Source: CALBPI01 sp942491885
GTDB taxonomy: Bacteria > Pseudomonadota > Gammaproteobacteria > Steroidobacterales > Woeseiaceae
Reading direction: 5' to 3'
Length of the DNA: 64,000 nt
Assembly: GCA_942491885.1 (NCBI GenBank)
Contig: CALOCQ010000009.1
Span: 34,536 to 98,535 of the forward strand
The notes below the pieces were generated by a model, which saw only the letters and a program-made list of their open reading frames with translations, was not told where the DNA came from and searched no databases. Shown here piece by piece: positions 54,613 through 63,818 of the stretch. Every line of letters begins with the position of its first letter. Within the stretch, counting starts at the first letter, position 1. A program made the translations under genes and the position numbers.

Positions 54613-55455
54613 ATGACCGAGCCGTCACTGACCGGCGTTGTCACGAAACGTCGTCTCGACGCTGACCACCGCAGCCGCTACCTGCGGTACGTACCCAGCC
54701 GTATGGATCCGCAGCGCCCACCGTTGGTATGCGTGCATGGCATCAGCCGCGACGCCCGCGGACATCTCGCCGCTTTCGTGGAGTGGGCCGAGCGCACCGG
54801 GACTGAACTGCTGGCGCCGCTCTATGACCGTCGTCGCTACCGCGGCTACCAGCGGCTGAAATCCTCGAACGCCCGGTTGCATGCTGTGGCGGCACTGGAT
54901 TCGATTCTCGACGAGGCGACGGGCGGACGCCAATGCCTGTTGTATGGTTTCTCTGGCGGCGCGCAGTTCGCGCACCGCTATGCGCTGGTGCGCCCCGAGC
55001 GCATAGCGAGCCTCGCGCTTGCCGCGGCCGGCTGGTACACGTTCCCCACCGTCGCTGCCAGCTTTCCCTACGGTGTCGCCGCTGGCCGCCTGCCAGCGGG
55101 GCTCAACATCGATTTCCCGGCCTTCCTGCAGATTCCCAAGTGCGTGCTGATCGGTGACCGTGACGTGGAGCGGGATGCGGCGCTGCGCACCAACCGGCGC
55201 CTTGACCGCGAGCAGGGCGACAATCGTCTGGCTCGCGCGACCGCCTGGGTTGCCGCTGTTAACCGCGCAGCGCACAGGACGCCAGGTTCCGCCGACTGTC
55301 GACTCATCGTCATTCCGGGTGCCGGACACGACTGGAGTGAATGTTACCAACAAGGGCAGCTGCACGAGCGCGTTGCCGGTTTCTTCGATGCAACCTGCTG
55401 GCCGCCCGGCGCCCATCAGGCGCGCGCAGGCGGCCTGCTCCTTACTACACTTTGA
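54613..55455 (+). CDS. Alpha/beta-hydrolase
   Basis: A 280-residue protein. ATG 54613 follows GAGGA; upstream in-frame codons lack a signal. It has the strand PPLVCVHGISRDARGH with the oxyanion residues, the nucleophile elbow G-F-S-G-G-A (about residue 110), an acid candidate in LIGDRDVERDA (about 185), and the His in VIPGAGHDWSE (about 240). The layout resembles feruloyl-esterase or polyhydroxybutyrate-depolymerase-like hydrolases, without a signal peptide, so it is cytoplasmic. It is the third gene of the operon, between the exporter and the porin. Confidence 0.88.
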   Translation: MTEPSLTGVVTKRRLDADHRSRYLRYVPSRMDPQRPPLVCVHGISRDARGHLAAFVEWAERTGTELLAPLYDRRRYRGYQRLKSSNARLHAVAALDSILDEATGGRQCLLYGFSGGAQFAHRYALVRPERIASLALAAAGWYTFPTVAASFPYGVAAGRLPAGLNIDFPAFLQIPKCVLIGDRDVERDAALRTNRRLDREQGDNRLARATAWVAAVNRAAHRTPGSADCRLIVIPGAGHDWSECYQQGQLHERVAGFFDATCWPPGAHQARAGGLLLTTL

Positions 55456-55473
55456 AAGACCACGGAGTCCATC

Positions 55474-56634
55474 ATGCCCAGCCTTTCCAAACGGTGCGCG
55501 ATATTCACACTGCTTTTTCTAAGCAGCGCTGCCACAGCAGACGCCCCTGAGACCTCACTCAGCCTCGAGGATGGCGCCGAGATCGAATGGGCCGATCGTC
55601 GTTTCGTGCGATTTGGCGGGCGTATCCATTACGACATCGCCCGCTTCAACGACGACGTGACGCCGCTCGCAAACGATCAGGACTTTCGCCGGGCGCGTGT
55701 CGAAATGAAGGGCCGCTACGACGACTGGCAGTTCCGTGCCGATTACGATGTTGGCATTGTCGAGGGCTGGCGAAATGTTTACGTCCGCTATCGCGGCTGG
55801 AAACGCAAGCGGCTCACCGTCGGCAATCAGGTTACGCCTTTCTCTCTCGACGACCTGGTCAGCTCCAATGATCTCACCATGATGGAGCGTTCGCTTGCGT
55901 CAGCGTTGAGTCCGGGCATGCTCACGGGTGCTTCATTGAGAACGTGGGGTGACAACTGGAGTGCTACAGCAGGCGTTTTCGGCGACGAGTTAAGCGATCT
56001 CGACCGGCGCACCGCCGAGGGCACTTCCGTGATCGGCCGATTTACCTACGCGCCGGTGCGCAAGAAGCGTCGTGTGCTGCACATCGGACTTGCACACGAA
56101 TATCGCTCGATCGACTCCGGCGGCGACGTCAGAATACGCACCCGACCCGAATCCCGGCTTACCGATGAGCGCCTGATCAGCACTGACCGGCTTACCGGCG
56201 TCGATAGTCTGCAGACGACCGGTATTGAATTGATGGGTATCGTGAACAATCTGCGACTGCAGTCCGAATATGTACGAATGAGTGTGGATGGCGGCCTCAA
56301 TGACGCCAACTTCAATGGTGGCTACCTGCAGGCGAGCTGGCTGATAACCGGCGAGCGTTACCGCTACAGTCGCTCACGTGGTGTACCAACGGCCGTGCGC
56401 CCGAGAAACGAATGGGGCGCACTGGAATTTTCAGCGCGCTATAGCACGCTCGATCTTAGCGACGGCGAGGTCAGCGGGGGCGAGCAGTCCCAGATCACCG
56501 CTGCCGCGTCCCTGCACGTGAATGAACATCTGAAATTTAGCCTCAATTACAGTCTTTACGACGCAGCACCGAATCGGGACGGTATCGACGAGGACGGATC
56601 AATCCTGATGTTGCGCTTCCAGGCCACACTTTAG
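55474..56634 (+). CDS. OprO/OprP-like porin
   Basis: A 386-residue outer-membrane porin with a signal peptide (MPSLSKRCAIFTLLFLSSAATA). It has the family opening FVRFGGRIHYDIARFNDD, the FRRARVEMKGRYDDWQFRADYDVG segment, VTVGNQVTPFSLDDL-type strands (here LTVGNQVTPFSLDDL) with the MERSLASALSP helix, and ends in strand SILMLRFQATL with a terminal hydrophobic residue. Phosphate/pyrophosphate-selective channels belong here, but the family also covers other anions. It is the fourth gene of the operon, so it may serve uptake or release of the operon's product. Confidence 0.9.
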   Translation: MPSLSKRCAIFTLLFLSSAATADAPETSLSLEDGAEIEWADRRFVRFGGRIHYDIARFNDDVTPLANDQDFRRARVEMKGRYDDWQFRADYDVGIVEGWRNVYVRYRGWKRKRLTVGNQVTPFSLDDLVSSNDLTMMERSLASALSPGMLTGASLRTWGDNWSATAGVFGDELSDLDRRTAEGTSVIGRFTYAPVRKKRRVLHIGLAHEYRSIDSGGDVRIRTRPESRLTDERLISTDRLTGVDSLQTTGIELMGIVNNLRLQSEYVRMSVDGGLNDANFNGGYLQASWLITGERYRYSRSRGVPTAVRPRNEWGALEFSARYSTLDLSDGEVSGGEQSQITAAASLHVNEHLKFSLNYSLYDAAPNRDGIDEDGSILMLRFQATL

Positions 56635-56644
56635 CGATCGTGTT

Positions 56645-57649
56645 ATGAATTACTTCCGATTGATCCGCGATGGTATAGACCTCGCGCCGTTACGCGACGA
56701 ACTGGCACAACACCGGGAGGCGTGGGACGCGCAACCGGGCCGCCAGCTCACCGCACCGGCACAACAGCATACGAACGCCATACCGCTGCGCGGCCTGCGA
56801 CGCTCACGCATCCGCGGTCGTCGTCGACGCGATGTGCATGAGAGCCGCTACACCTCGCTGGCCAACAGTTTCCCCCAGACCGTCGAATTTATTGAAGCGT
56901 TCGCCGCCGAACAGAAAGGCTTACCTGGCAGAGCCCGCTATGCCTGCCTGCCACCCGGTAAGACGGTGCTGCCACACATCGATCGCGGCGAATATTATCT
57001 ACTGCGTGATCGCTATCACCTCGTCATCCATAGCGATAAGGGCAGTCTACTGCGCGCCGGTGGAGAGGCGGTGGCGATGCAAGAGGGGGAGCTGTGGTGG
57101 TTCGACAACAAGGCATTGCACGATGCGTGCAACCAGTCTGACACCAATCGCATCCATCTCATCTTCGACTTGCTGCCGGCCGGTGCGATGCTAAAAGCAA
57201 CGGGCAAAATGCCGCAGCAGTTATTGAAGTCAGAAAATGAGCTACGCGAGCATCAGGCCGTACAGCAAGTGGCCAACGCCGTCGCATTGTATATCTCAGC
57301 ATGCCGGCGTCCCGCGCGATGGGCCGCCGCTCTTTCGGACGCGGGCGTACTTGAATTGGCTGAGACCGCCCCGATCGCCGCGCTCGTGCGGGTATTCTGG
57401 CCCGGACTACGCAGGTCGGCGCGCAGGAGATATGAATCAGCAGTGGCCTGGTCTCTTGCACTCCTGGACACGGGGCAAATTCAACCCGATGACGTGACAG
57501 CAGCCATCGACAGCGCTGGCGGGCTGGATAGGGTGCATCACATGTGGCGGTCGGACCGTGACAGGGCAATCTATGACTTAAGCAGCATTGTGATGCGGGA
57601 AACGTCAGGCCAGACTCCGGGCAAAAAGGAGGCGGGACCCGAATTTTAA
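56645..57649 (+). CDS. Aspartyl/asparaginyl beta-hydroxylase-like oxygenase with C-terminal extension
   Basis: A 334-residue protein. Residues 1-180 resemble the iron/2-oxoglutarate Asp/Asn hydroxylase domain: YACLPPGKTVLPHIDRG (first iron His), YHLVIHSDKG, GELWWFDNKALHDACNQSD (second iron His) and RIHLIFDLLP with the 2-oxoglutarate-binding Arg. The remaining 150 residues are helical and do not match anything I know. Such enzymes hydroxylate side chains of peptides or modify amino-acid-derived products. It is the last gene of the DUF1611-ABC-hydrolase-porin operon, 10 bp after the porin. Confidence 0.87.
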   Translation: MNYFRLIRDGIDLAPLRDELAQHREAWDAQPGRQLTAPAQQHTNAIPLRGLRRSRIRGRRRRDVHESRYTSLANSFPQTVEFIEAFAAEQKGLPGRARYACLPPGKTVLPHIDRGEYYLLRDRYHLVIHSDKGSLLRAGGEAVAMQEGELWWFDNKALHDACNQSDTNRIHLIFDLLPAGAMLKATGKMPQQLLKSENELREHQAVQQVANAVALYISACRRPARWAAALSDAGVLELAETAPIAALVRVFWPGLRRSARRRYESAVAWSLALLDTGQIQPDDVTAAIDSAGGLDRVHHMWRSDRDRAIYDLSSIVMRETSGQTPGKKEAGPEF

Positions 57650-57743
57650 ATTGGGTCGTCGGTGGGCCTGCCTGTCAACGCCGGCACCGGATCGGAACAA
57701 CCGCTGACGCGTTTATTCGGAGTACGTTTGCGCTACTTTGAAA

Positions 57744-60700
57744 TCAACCCACCGGCACCTTCACCGACCGCCCTTTCCTCCGATCACTCCACTCAAGCAC
57801 CGAAATCGTCAACGCCGGCAACATCGTCAGCGACACGATAGCCGCACCAAGAATCCCGAACAACACAATCACGCCAACACCGCGATAGAGTTCCGTTCCG
57901 GCGCCCGGAATAAACACCAGCGGCGAGAGACCGCAGAGCGTCGTCAGCGTCGACATCGCAATTGGGCGCAGCCGCGATGCCACGGCTTCGCGAACCGCGT
58001 CGATCGGTGCGGCACCGGCTTCTTTCATGTACTGAATGGCGCGATCGACAATCAGAATCGGGTTGTTGACGACGGTGCCCATCAGGATCAGGAAGCCCAG
58101 CATGGAGATCATGTCGAACGGCTGCTGCAGGCTCCCCAGGCCAAGCGACCCGAGCACGGCGCCAACGCCGTTCAGCAGCGCCAGCCCGACAATGCCGCCG
58201 GCGATGCCGAGCGGGATCGTTGTCATGATCAGCCACGGGTAGCCCCAGTGCCTGAAGATGGCGACGAGCAACAGGTAAATGATCACGAGCGAGACGGGGA
58301 GGTTGGCCGCGAGTGCAGCCTTGGTCGCATCCAGTTGGTCGCTGGCACCCGAGATATCCACATTGACGTTGGCCGGTAATGCGCCGGTCCCCCTGAGATA
58401 CGCGACGACGTCGTTGCGCACGATCTCAACACCTTCCTCGAGCGCGATGGATGCCGGCGGGATGATATTCAGCGTCACGGTTCGCTGCGCATTGATACGC
58501 CGGATCGAGTTGGTGTCGACGGTCTCACGGATGGTGGCGATCGCGTCCAGCGGCAGGATGCTGCCCTGCGGCGTAAAGATGGGTAGCCCGCCAAGACTGT
58601 CGAGGTCTGTCTCGCCGCCGGTGGTGCCATACAGGTACATGTCGATCTTGTCATCGCCTTCGAAGTACTCGTCAACGAAAGCGCCGTCGGTGAGTGCCGC
58701 GACGGTGTAACCGACATCACTGGCGGCCAGGCCGAGTTCGGCGGCGCGTGCCCAGTCGGGTCGAATCTCGAGTAACGGCTGCGACAGGGCAAGCGATGAC
58801 GGGCTGGACTGGATACGGGGATTGCCGAGAACCTCCTCGGCGCGGCGATAGGTTGCCATCGCCGCGGTGTAGATCACATCGAGACCGGGACCTGACACGT
58901 CCAGGTTGATGCTGCGCGTGCCACCGTCGTTGCTCGAGATGATCGAACCGCGAGAGGCGAATGCGCGCATGCCGGGATACTGCCGGTAGCGCGCGGTAAT
59001 CGCATCCATCAGCGCATCGATATCGGCCGGTCTGACGGTCTCTGAAATAATGCGAAAGCTGTTGGCCGAGAGTCGCGTATTCAGGTACTTGATCGCGGGC
59101 ACGTCGGTCTCGCCTGCATCGAAACGTGCCGGATCGTCATCGACAAACTGCAGGAAATATTCCTGCACTTCGAGGCCGATCTCGCGCATCGTCTCGATGT
59201 TGTAGCCGGGCGGGGCACTCATGGTGGCGAACGTCTTGGGCTCTTCGCCCTCCGGCAGGTATTCAGCCGGCGGTGTCAGCAGCACGATCGCAGCGATGCT
59301 TGCCACGACAATGCCCCAGATCGTTATTTGTCTGCGTTTGCCGGTGACGATGAGCGCATCGATAGCGGCGAGCAGTCGCGCCCTTAGCGCGCCTTCTTTG
59401 TCCGAGCGATGCTCAGTGCCGAACGACAGCCGCGCGCTGGCCGTCGGGATCAGCGTGATGGCGACCAGCATCGACGCCAGGATGGAGGCGGAGATAGCGA
59501 TGGCCACGTCCGAGTAGAGTTGCCCGGCTTCTTCGCGGATGAACAGCACCGGCAGGAACACGAGGATCGTCGTCAGCGTCGAGGCCAGCACGGCGGTCCA
59601 CACGCTCTGCACCCCTTCGACGGCGGCCCGGAAGCGGTCCAGACCCTGTCGTCGCTTGAGCTCGATGGCTTCGATGACGACAATACTGTTATCGAGCGTC
59701 ATGCCAATCGCGAACGCGACGCCGGCCAGCGAAATGACGTTGATGGTGCGCCCTGCGGCCAGCAATCCGAGGAACGCAGCGATGGTGCACAGCGGAATGC
59801 CCATGACGCCGACGGCCGTGGCGCGCGCCGAGCGCAGGAACAGGAACATGACGGCGGTCGCGAACACCGCGCCCAGACCCAGATTCAACCAGACGTTACG
59901 GATGGAGGCCTCGACGTAGCCGGCATCCTCGGCGATCAGCTGCATGCGCATGCCGTTGGGTTTCAGCACATCGCGGTTCACTTGTGCCACTGCATCGAGC
60001 ATGGCGTACTTGATGTCAATCACATTCGAACCGGCCTCGCGATTGATCGACGTGAAGAGGATCGGGTCGCCGTTGAAATAGGCGTAGCTGCGGATATCGG
60101 AATGGTCCAGTTCGATGACGGCGATATCACCCAGGCGGATCAGCGAGTCGCCGCGCCGGTCGACGATGAGGTCCTCGAGCGATGCCACGGAATCGAATCG
60201 GCCCACAGTGCGCAGCAGGTAGCGGCGCTTGCCGCTTTCAATCTCGCCGCCGGACACATCACGGTTGCGCGCCCGGATCGCGTTACGCACGTCGAGGATG
60301 GTGATCTGGCGGTCCGCCAGTCGGGTCGGGTCCAGCAGTATCCGCACTTGCCGCTCGGCACCGCCCGACACATTCACCTGCGAGACGCCGGGTACGCCGG
60401 ACAGGCGTGTGCGTACGTTGTCGATGACGAAATCGCGCATCATGTCCATGTCGACGTTACGTGGGTTGCCCGGCAACGGCGAGATGCCGAAATACATGAA
60501 CGAGTTGGCCGAGAATGAGTTGGCGAACACCCGCGGTTCGTCGACGTTCTCCGGGTAGGACGGCACCTGGTTGAGCGCGTTGTTCACTTCGATCAGCGTC
60601 TGCGTGATGTCGACGCCGAACGGAAAGTCGAGCTCGATGACCGCGCTGCCGCTGGAGGCGGTGGACTCGAGCCGCTGCATGTTGGGCAGCGTGCGAAGGT

Positions 60701-60902
60701 ATTCCTCCTGTTCGATGAGGATTTCCTTCTCGACGTCCTGCGGCGTTGCGCCGGGCCACGCCGTTTCGATGGAGATTGTGCGGACTTCAAGGTCCGGGAT
60801 CATCTGCACGGGAACGCGCAGCGCGGCGAGGACACCCAGTACGGAGATGATCAGTGCGACCACTGTCATCAGGATGCCGTTTCTTACGATGGCCTCGAAC
60901 AT
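57744..60902 (-). CDS. RND efflux pump inner-membrane protein
   Basis: A 1052-residue AcrB/HAE-type RND permease with 12 membrane helices in two repeats (first MTVVALIISVLGVLAALRVPV; TM4 with AGVAFAIGMTLDNSIVVIEA; second-half ILMGTVVNNPILIVDRAIQYM). It has two large periplasmic loops, including the porter motif PGATPQDVEKEI and SGGAERQVRILLDPTRLA. TM4 carries one Asp (GMTLDNS) where AcrB has two. The gene begins 2 bp after the stop of the adaptor gene. No outer-membrane factor gene is present in the window, so it may use a shared TolC. Confidence 0.95.
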   Translation of the reverse strand: MFEAIVRNGILMTVVALIISVLGVLAALRVPVQMIPDLEVRTISIETAWPGATPQDVEKEILIEQEEYLRTLPNMQRLESTASSGSAVIELDFPFGVDITQTLIEVNNALNQVPSYPENVDEPRVFANSFSANSFMYFGISPLPGNPRNVDMDMMRDFVIDNVRTRLSGVPGVSQVNVSGGAERQVRILLDPTRLADRQITILDVRNAIRARNRDVSGGEIESGKRRYLLRTVGRFDSVASLEDLIVDRRGDSLIRLGDIAVIELDHSDIRSYAYFNGDPILFTSINREAGSNVIDIKYAMLDAVAQVNRDVLKPNGMRMQLIAEDAGYVEASIRNVWLNLGLGAVFATAVMFLFLRSARATAVGVMGIPLCTIAAFLGLLAAGRTINVISLAGVAFAIGMTLDNSIVVIEAIELKRRQGLDRFRAAVEGVQSVWTAVLASTLTTILVFLPVLFIREEAGQLYSDVAIAISASILASMLVAITLIPTASARLSFGTEHRSDKEGALRARLLAAIDALIVTGKRRQITIWGIVVASIAAIVLLTPPAEYLPEGEEPKTFATMSAPPGYNIETMREIGLEVQEYFLQFVDDDPARFDAGETDVPAIKYLNTRLSANSFRIISETVRPADIDALMDAITARYRQYPGMRAFASRGSIISSNDGGTRSINLDVSGPGLDVIYTAAMATYRRAEEVLGNPRIQSSPSSLALSQPLLEIRPDWARAAELGLAASDVGYTVAALTDGAFVDEYFEGDDKIDMYLYGTTGGETDLDSLGGLPIFTPQGSILPLDAIATIRETVDTNSIRRINAQRTVTLNIIPPASIALEEGVEIVRNDVVAYLRGTGALPANVNVDISGASDQLDATKAALAANLPVSLVIIYLLLVAIFRHWGYPWLIMTTIPLGIAGGIVGLALLNGVGAVLGSLGLGSLQQPFDMISMLGFLILMGTVVNNPILIVDRAIQYMKEAGAAPIDAVREAVASRLRPIAMSTLTTLCGLSPLVFIPGAGTELYRGVGVIVLFGILGAAIVSLTMLPALTISVLEWSDRRKGRSVKVPVG

Positions 60903-60904
60903 TT

Positions 60905-61984
60905 CTAGCGGTTGCCGTCTACGATGGATACTTCCTGACCTGCCTGCAGTATCTCGTTGCCGCGGACCACGACGACATCGCCGTCGGCAAGCCCGTCGGT
61001 GATTTCGATGACGCCATCAAATTCAGAGCCGGTGGTGACGACCTGCTCGCGCACAACAGGAAGCTCGCGATCGGGTTCGACCACCCAGACCGTCACGCGA
61101 CCGTCCGGAAAGCGCAGAATCGCGTCCCTGGAAACTGTGACGCCGCTGCGGCCCGTGTTGATTTTGAGTTTGCCACGCGCCGACATACCCGGCGTGATCG
61201 GCAGCGGATTACCGGCGTTATCGGCGTCCGCAAGCACCCGCACGAGAAACGTTCGTGCGCTCGGGTTCTTGACCGGAACGATTCTATAGACGCGACCGCT
61301 GATGGAACGCTCGCTCAGCGCATCCAGCGTGATTTCCACGGGGGTGTCCGGCGACAAGGCGGCGTAGTTTTCCTTGCCTACGCGAAAGTCGAATCTGAGA
61401 TTATCGGTTGCCACCAGCTCAAGCAGTCCGTTGCCGGGATTAACCCATTCGCCGAGCTCCGTGTAGCGCTCACTGATGACCCCGCCGAACGGTGCCTTTA
61501 ATGTATGTCGTGCGACGATGGCCTGTTGCTCGCGCGCCGCGACTCGCGACGCCACCAGTGCAGCTTCCTCGCCCGACATCTCGGCGCGAAGTGATTCGAT
61601 TTGCGTGCGTGCGATGGCCTGCCGGGTGCCGACTTCTTCCGCCTCGATGAAGCGTCGCGTGGCATCCGCAACGGCGATCTCACGTTGTCGCACTGCGGCA
61701 AGCGCACGTTCCAGCCCCAGCTGCGCCAGTTCGGCATCCAGTTGCAGCAGCGCGTCACCGGCCTCAACACGATCACCTTCATCGATCGTTAATTCTGCGA
61801 CTAGTCCGGCGACCGCGGTGGACAGTACTGCCGTTCTTGGCGACGTCACTGTTCCGGTTACGTTGATCTGCCTCAGAACGTCACGCGTGGAGACGGTTTC
61901 GACCTGCACCGGCACTTCAGCGGTTGCATTCGCGACAATTAGAACATAGCTCAGCAGAGCAACTGCGCAGCGACGGTGTGACAT
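60905..61984 (-). CDS. RND efflux periplasmic adaptor (membrane fusion protein)
   Basis: A 359-residue protein with a signal peptide (MSHRRCAVALLSYVLIVANATA). It has the usual adaptor architecture: beta-barrel opening VQVETVSTRDVLRQINVTGTV, lipoyl half VAELTIDEGDRVEAGDALLQLD, an alpha-hairpin (AELAQLGLERALAAVRQREIAVADATRRF and following), the second lipoyl half LKAPFGGVISERYTELGEWV, then VTPGMSARGKLKIN and the C-terminal membrane-proximal domain. No lipobox, so it is probably free in the periplasm. First gene of the two-gene pump operon. Confidence 0.95.
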   Translation of the reverse strand: MSHRRCAVALLSYVLIVANATAEVPVQVETVSTRDVLRQINVTGTVTSPRTAVLSTAVAGLVAELTIDEGDRVEAGDALLQLDAELAQLGLERALAAVRQREIAVADATRRFIEAEEVGTRQAIARTQIESLRAEMSGEEAALVASRVAAREQQAIVARHTLKAPFGGVISERYTELGEWVNPGNGLLELVATDNLRFDFRVGKENYAALSPDTPVEITLDALSERSISGRVYRIVPVKNPSARTFLVRVLADADNAGNPLPITPGMSARGKLKINTGRSGVTVSRDAILRFPDGRVTVWVVEPDRELPVVREQVVTTGSEFDGVIEITDGLADGDVVVVRGNEILQAGQEVSIVDGNR

Positions 61985-62003
61985 GAATGCCCTTTGTGAT
62001 TTC

Positions 62004-62021
62004 CTGAAGGGGGTGCTTCAG
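62004..62021. promoter_or_regulatory. Small inverted repeat upstream of the RND adaptor gene
   Basis: CTGAAG-GGGGTG-CTTCAG, 20 bp upstream of ATG 61984, in the 158-bp gap that separates the pump operon from the cyclophilin gene. It could be an operator or part of the 5' leader. No T-tract. Confidence 0.35.
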
Positions 62022-62142
62022 TCTGAAACCACTATTGTAGGACGAAAACGGACCCAATTAAGCGTTCTGTTCCTGCCCTAACGCCGTTGTCACCTGCCGA
62101 CGATGACCAAGCAGAACGAAATCTTTTTGGCCTGATTCAGTT

Positions 62143-62937
62143 TCAGGCGATTTTCTTCCGTGCCACCGGCGCCATCATTACTGCAAGCAGCAACAAGAAC
62201 ACCATTAACAAACCCGTAGCACCACCGCCACCACCACCACTGGACGGCGGCGTAGGCGGTGGCTGATTAATCAAAGTATTCGGCACCGGGCTCAACCCAG
62301 CCGCACCGGCAGAATCGACCGTTGAATCAAAGACGATCACTTCCGTCACGATAACAAGGTCGTCCGTCACCGGATCGCCGTTGGGCGCGTTTCTTAACGG
62401 GAGCTCGTTGAATGGTGATCCAAAATTAAAACGCTGCAAGGCCGCAATAGCATCGACCACATCCATGCCGTTGCCGACGACTTCACCGAATACCGTGAAG
62501 CCTGCGTTCTGGACATCCAGGTTGGCGCTGTTGTCATCGAGGTTGATAAACCATTCGTTGGTCGCGCTATTCGGCTGGCTCGTTTTGGCCATTGCAATCG
62601 TGCCGCGGACATTGGAGAACTCGGGCTCATTGGTGATGGCGGCGTTGGCCGGGATATCCGTGGCGGGCCAGGTCAGATCAAAACGATAGCCACCGCCTTG
62701 CACGACAAAGCCGGGGACGGATCGGTGAACAATCGAACTCGTGTATGCGCCGTTGTTCACGTAGTCGAGGAAGTTCGCGACGGTCGTGGGAGTCGCATTG
62801 TCGTAGAGGTTGATCTGGAAGTCTCCCAGTACGGTACGAACCTCCACGATGGTTGCTTCGGATTTTTGCGGCAATGCAAAGGCGACGAGTGCCAACACCG
62901 AAAGTAACGGCGTTAGAATACGAGAATTAATTGTCAT
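62143..62937 (-). CDS. Exported cyclophilin-type peptidyl-prolyl isomerase with Gly-rich CTERM
   Basis: A 264-residue protein with a signal peptide (MTINSRILTPLLSVLALVAFALPQKSEA). It has a cyclophilin domain: GDFQINLYDNATPTTVANFLDYV, the catalytic Arg in IVHRSVPGFVVQGGGY, NEPEFSNVRGTIAMAKTSQPNSATNEWFINL (in pieces) and FTVFGEVVGNGMDVVDAI. After the domain comes a Pro-rich linker (PPPTPPSS), six glycines, one hydrophobic helix and a basic end (VARKKIA), a GlyGly-CTERM-type sorting tail like that of the metalloprotease at 5.1-7.1 kb. The isomerase would be held at the envelope or surface. Some normally invariant Trp contacts cannot be judged by eye. Confidence 0.9.
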   Translation of the reverse strand: MTINSRILTPLLSVLALVAFALPQKSEATIVEVRTVLGDFQINLYDNATPTTVANFLDYVNNGAYTSSIVHRSVPGFVVQGGGYRFDLTWPATDIPANAAITNEPEFSNVRGTIAMAKTSQPNSATNEWFINLDDNSANLDVQNAGFTVFGEVVGNGMDVVDAIAALQRFNFGSPFNELPLRNAPNGDPVTDDLVIVTEVIVFDSTVDSAGAAGLSPVPNTLINQPPPTPPSSGGGGGGATGLLMVFLLLLAVMMAPVARKKIA

Positions 62938-63052
62938 CGATCACGTTCCATTGTTGGGGCTGGGGTGACTTGCTGTAAGCCTGAGACCGCGCATGATACC
63001 AATATCGGGCAGCGTCTGTGTGTCAGGCTTTCGCGACAACTTGTATGACAGC

Positions 63053-63790
63053 TCAGCGCGAATACGAATTGTCCGGATTGACCGCCTCAGGTTCTTGCGT
63101 GCTGTGAGCGAACCGCTCGATCACATCCGGCAGGTTTCGCCTGAAGAATGCGCGTTGCCGCGCGCTCAGTGAGCGCCAGTGAAGGGTTTCCGGCGCGATG
63201 GCGACTTTGCCGTAGGTTCGCAGCAAAAGGTCAAACACCCAGTCATTCTCACGCACGGCCGGCGAATCATCGATGGCGGCCCCGAGATGGATATAGCCGT
63301 TTCGATCTTCGCTCTCATACCTGAGCATATGGAACAGCTCGAAGTCATCGAGCTCCGCCAGCCCAAAGCTTTTATTGGTCCATTCAACGCAGCCCGTAGC
63401 GAGCAGGATATAGAACTGCTGCCGCGTCACCTGGTGCCCGGCCAACAGCGCCATGGTCGCTGCGTTCTGTGCGTCGGCAATGCCCTCAACAGACTTGGCG
63501 AGCGAATTCAGCGCGAAAACCAATTTGTTGAATGAGCGGCGCATCTGATCGGTCGTCTTTGTGGGGATACGGGTCTTGCCTTCGATGTGACGCTCGAAGT
63601 AGACGAACAGCTCGTCCATGGCATCGACGGCGTTAAACATGTGCTGGTTGGCGTACTGGCAGGATTCGCCCCAGGCATTCATTCCCGGTGCTCCGCGTTT
63701 GGGCGTGGAGATTGTTCTGGATTGAGTGTGCATTTCGGTGCTGCTTTTGACTTTTTCGAAAGGCACTCGATAGTAGGTTTGGGTCGTCAT
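63053..63790 (-). CDS. Protein of unknown function, helical
   Basis: A 245-residue protein from ATG 63790; another in-frame ATG at 63805 has no better ribosome-binding site. It has no signal peptide or membrane segment. Conserved-looking blocks include ANQHMFNAVDAMDELFVYFERHI, MRRSFNKLVFALNSLAKSVEGIADAQNAATMALLAG, QFYILLATGCVEWTNKSFGLAELDDFELFHML and WRSLSARQRAFFRRNLPDVIERF (in pieces). The first half is helical; I do not recognise the family. It lies 28 bp after the stop of a truncated upstream frame on the same strand, possibly one operon. Confidence 0.7.
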   Translation of the reverse strand: MTTQTYYRVPFEKVKSSTEMHTQSRTISTPKRGAPGMNAWGESCQYANQHMFNAVDAMDELFVYFERHIEGKTRIPTKTTDQMRRSFNKLVFALNSLAKSVEGIADAQNAATMALLAGHQVTRQQFYILLATGCVEWTNKSFGLAELDDFELFHMLRYESEDRNGYIHLGAAIDDSPAVRENDWVFDLLLRTYGKVAIAPETLHWRSLSARQRAFFRRNLPDVIERFAHSTQEPEAVNPDNSYSR

Positions 63791-63818
63791 GAATTCAAGA
63801 GGCAATTTTTTCGCGTCA

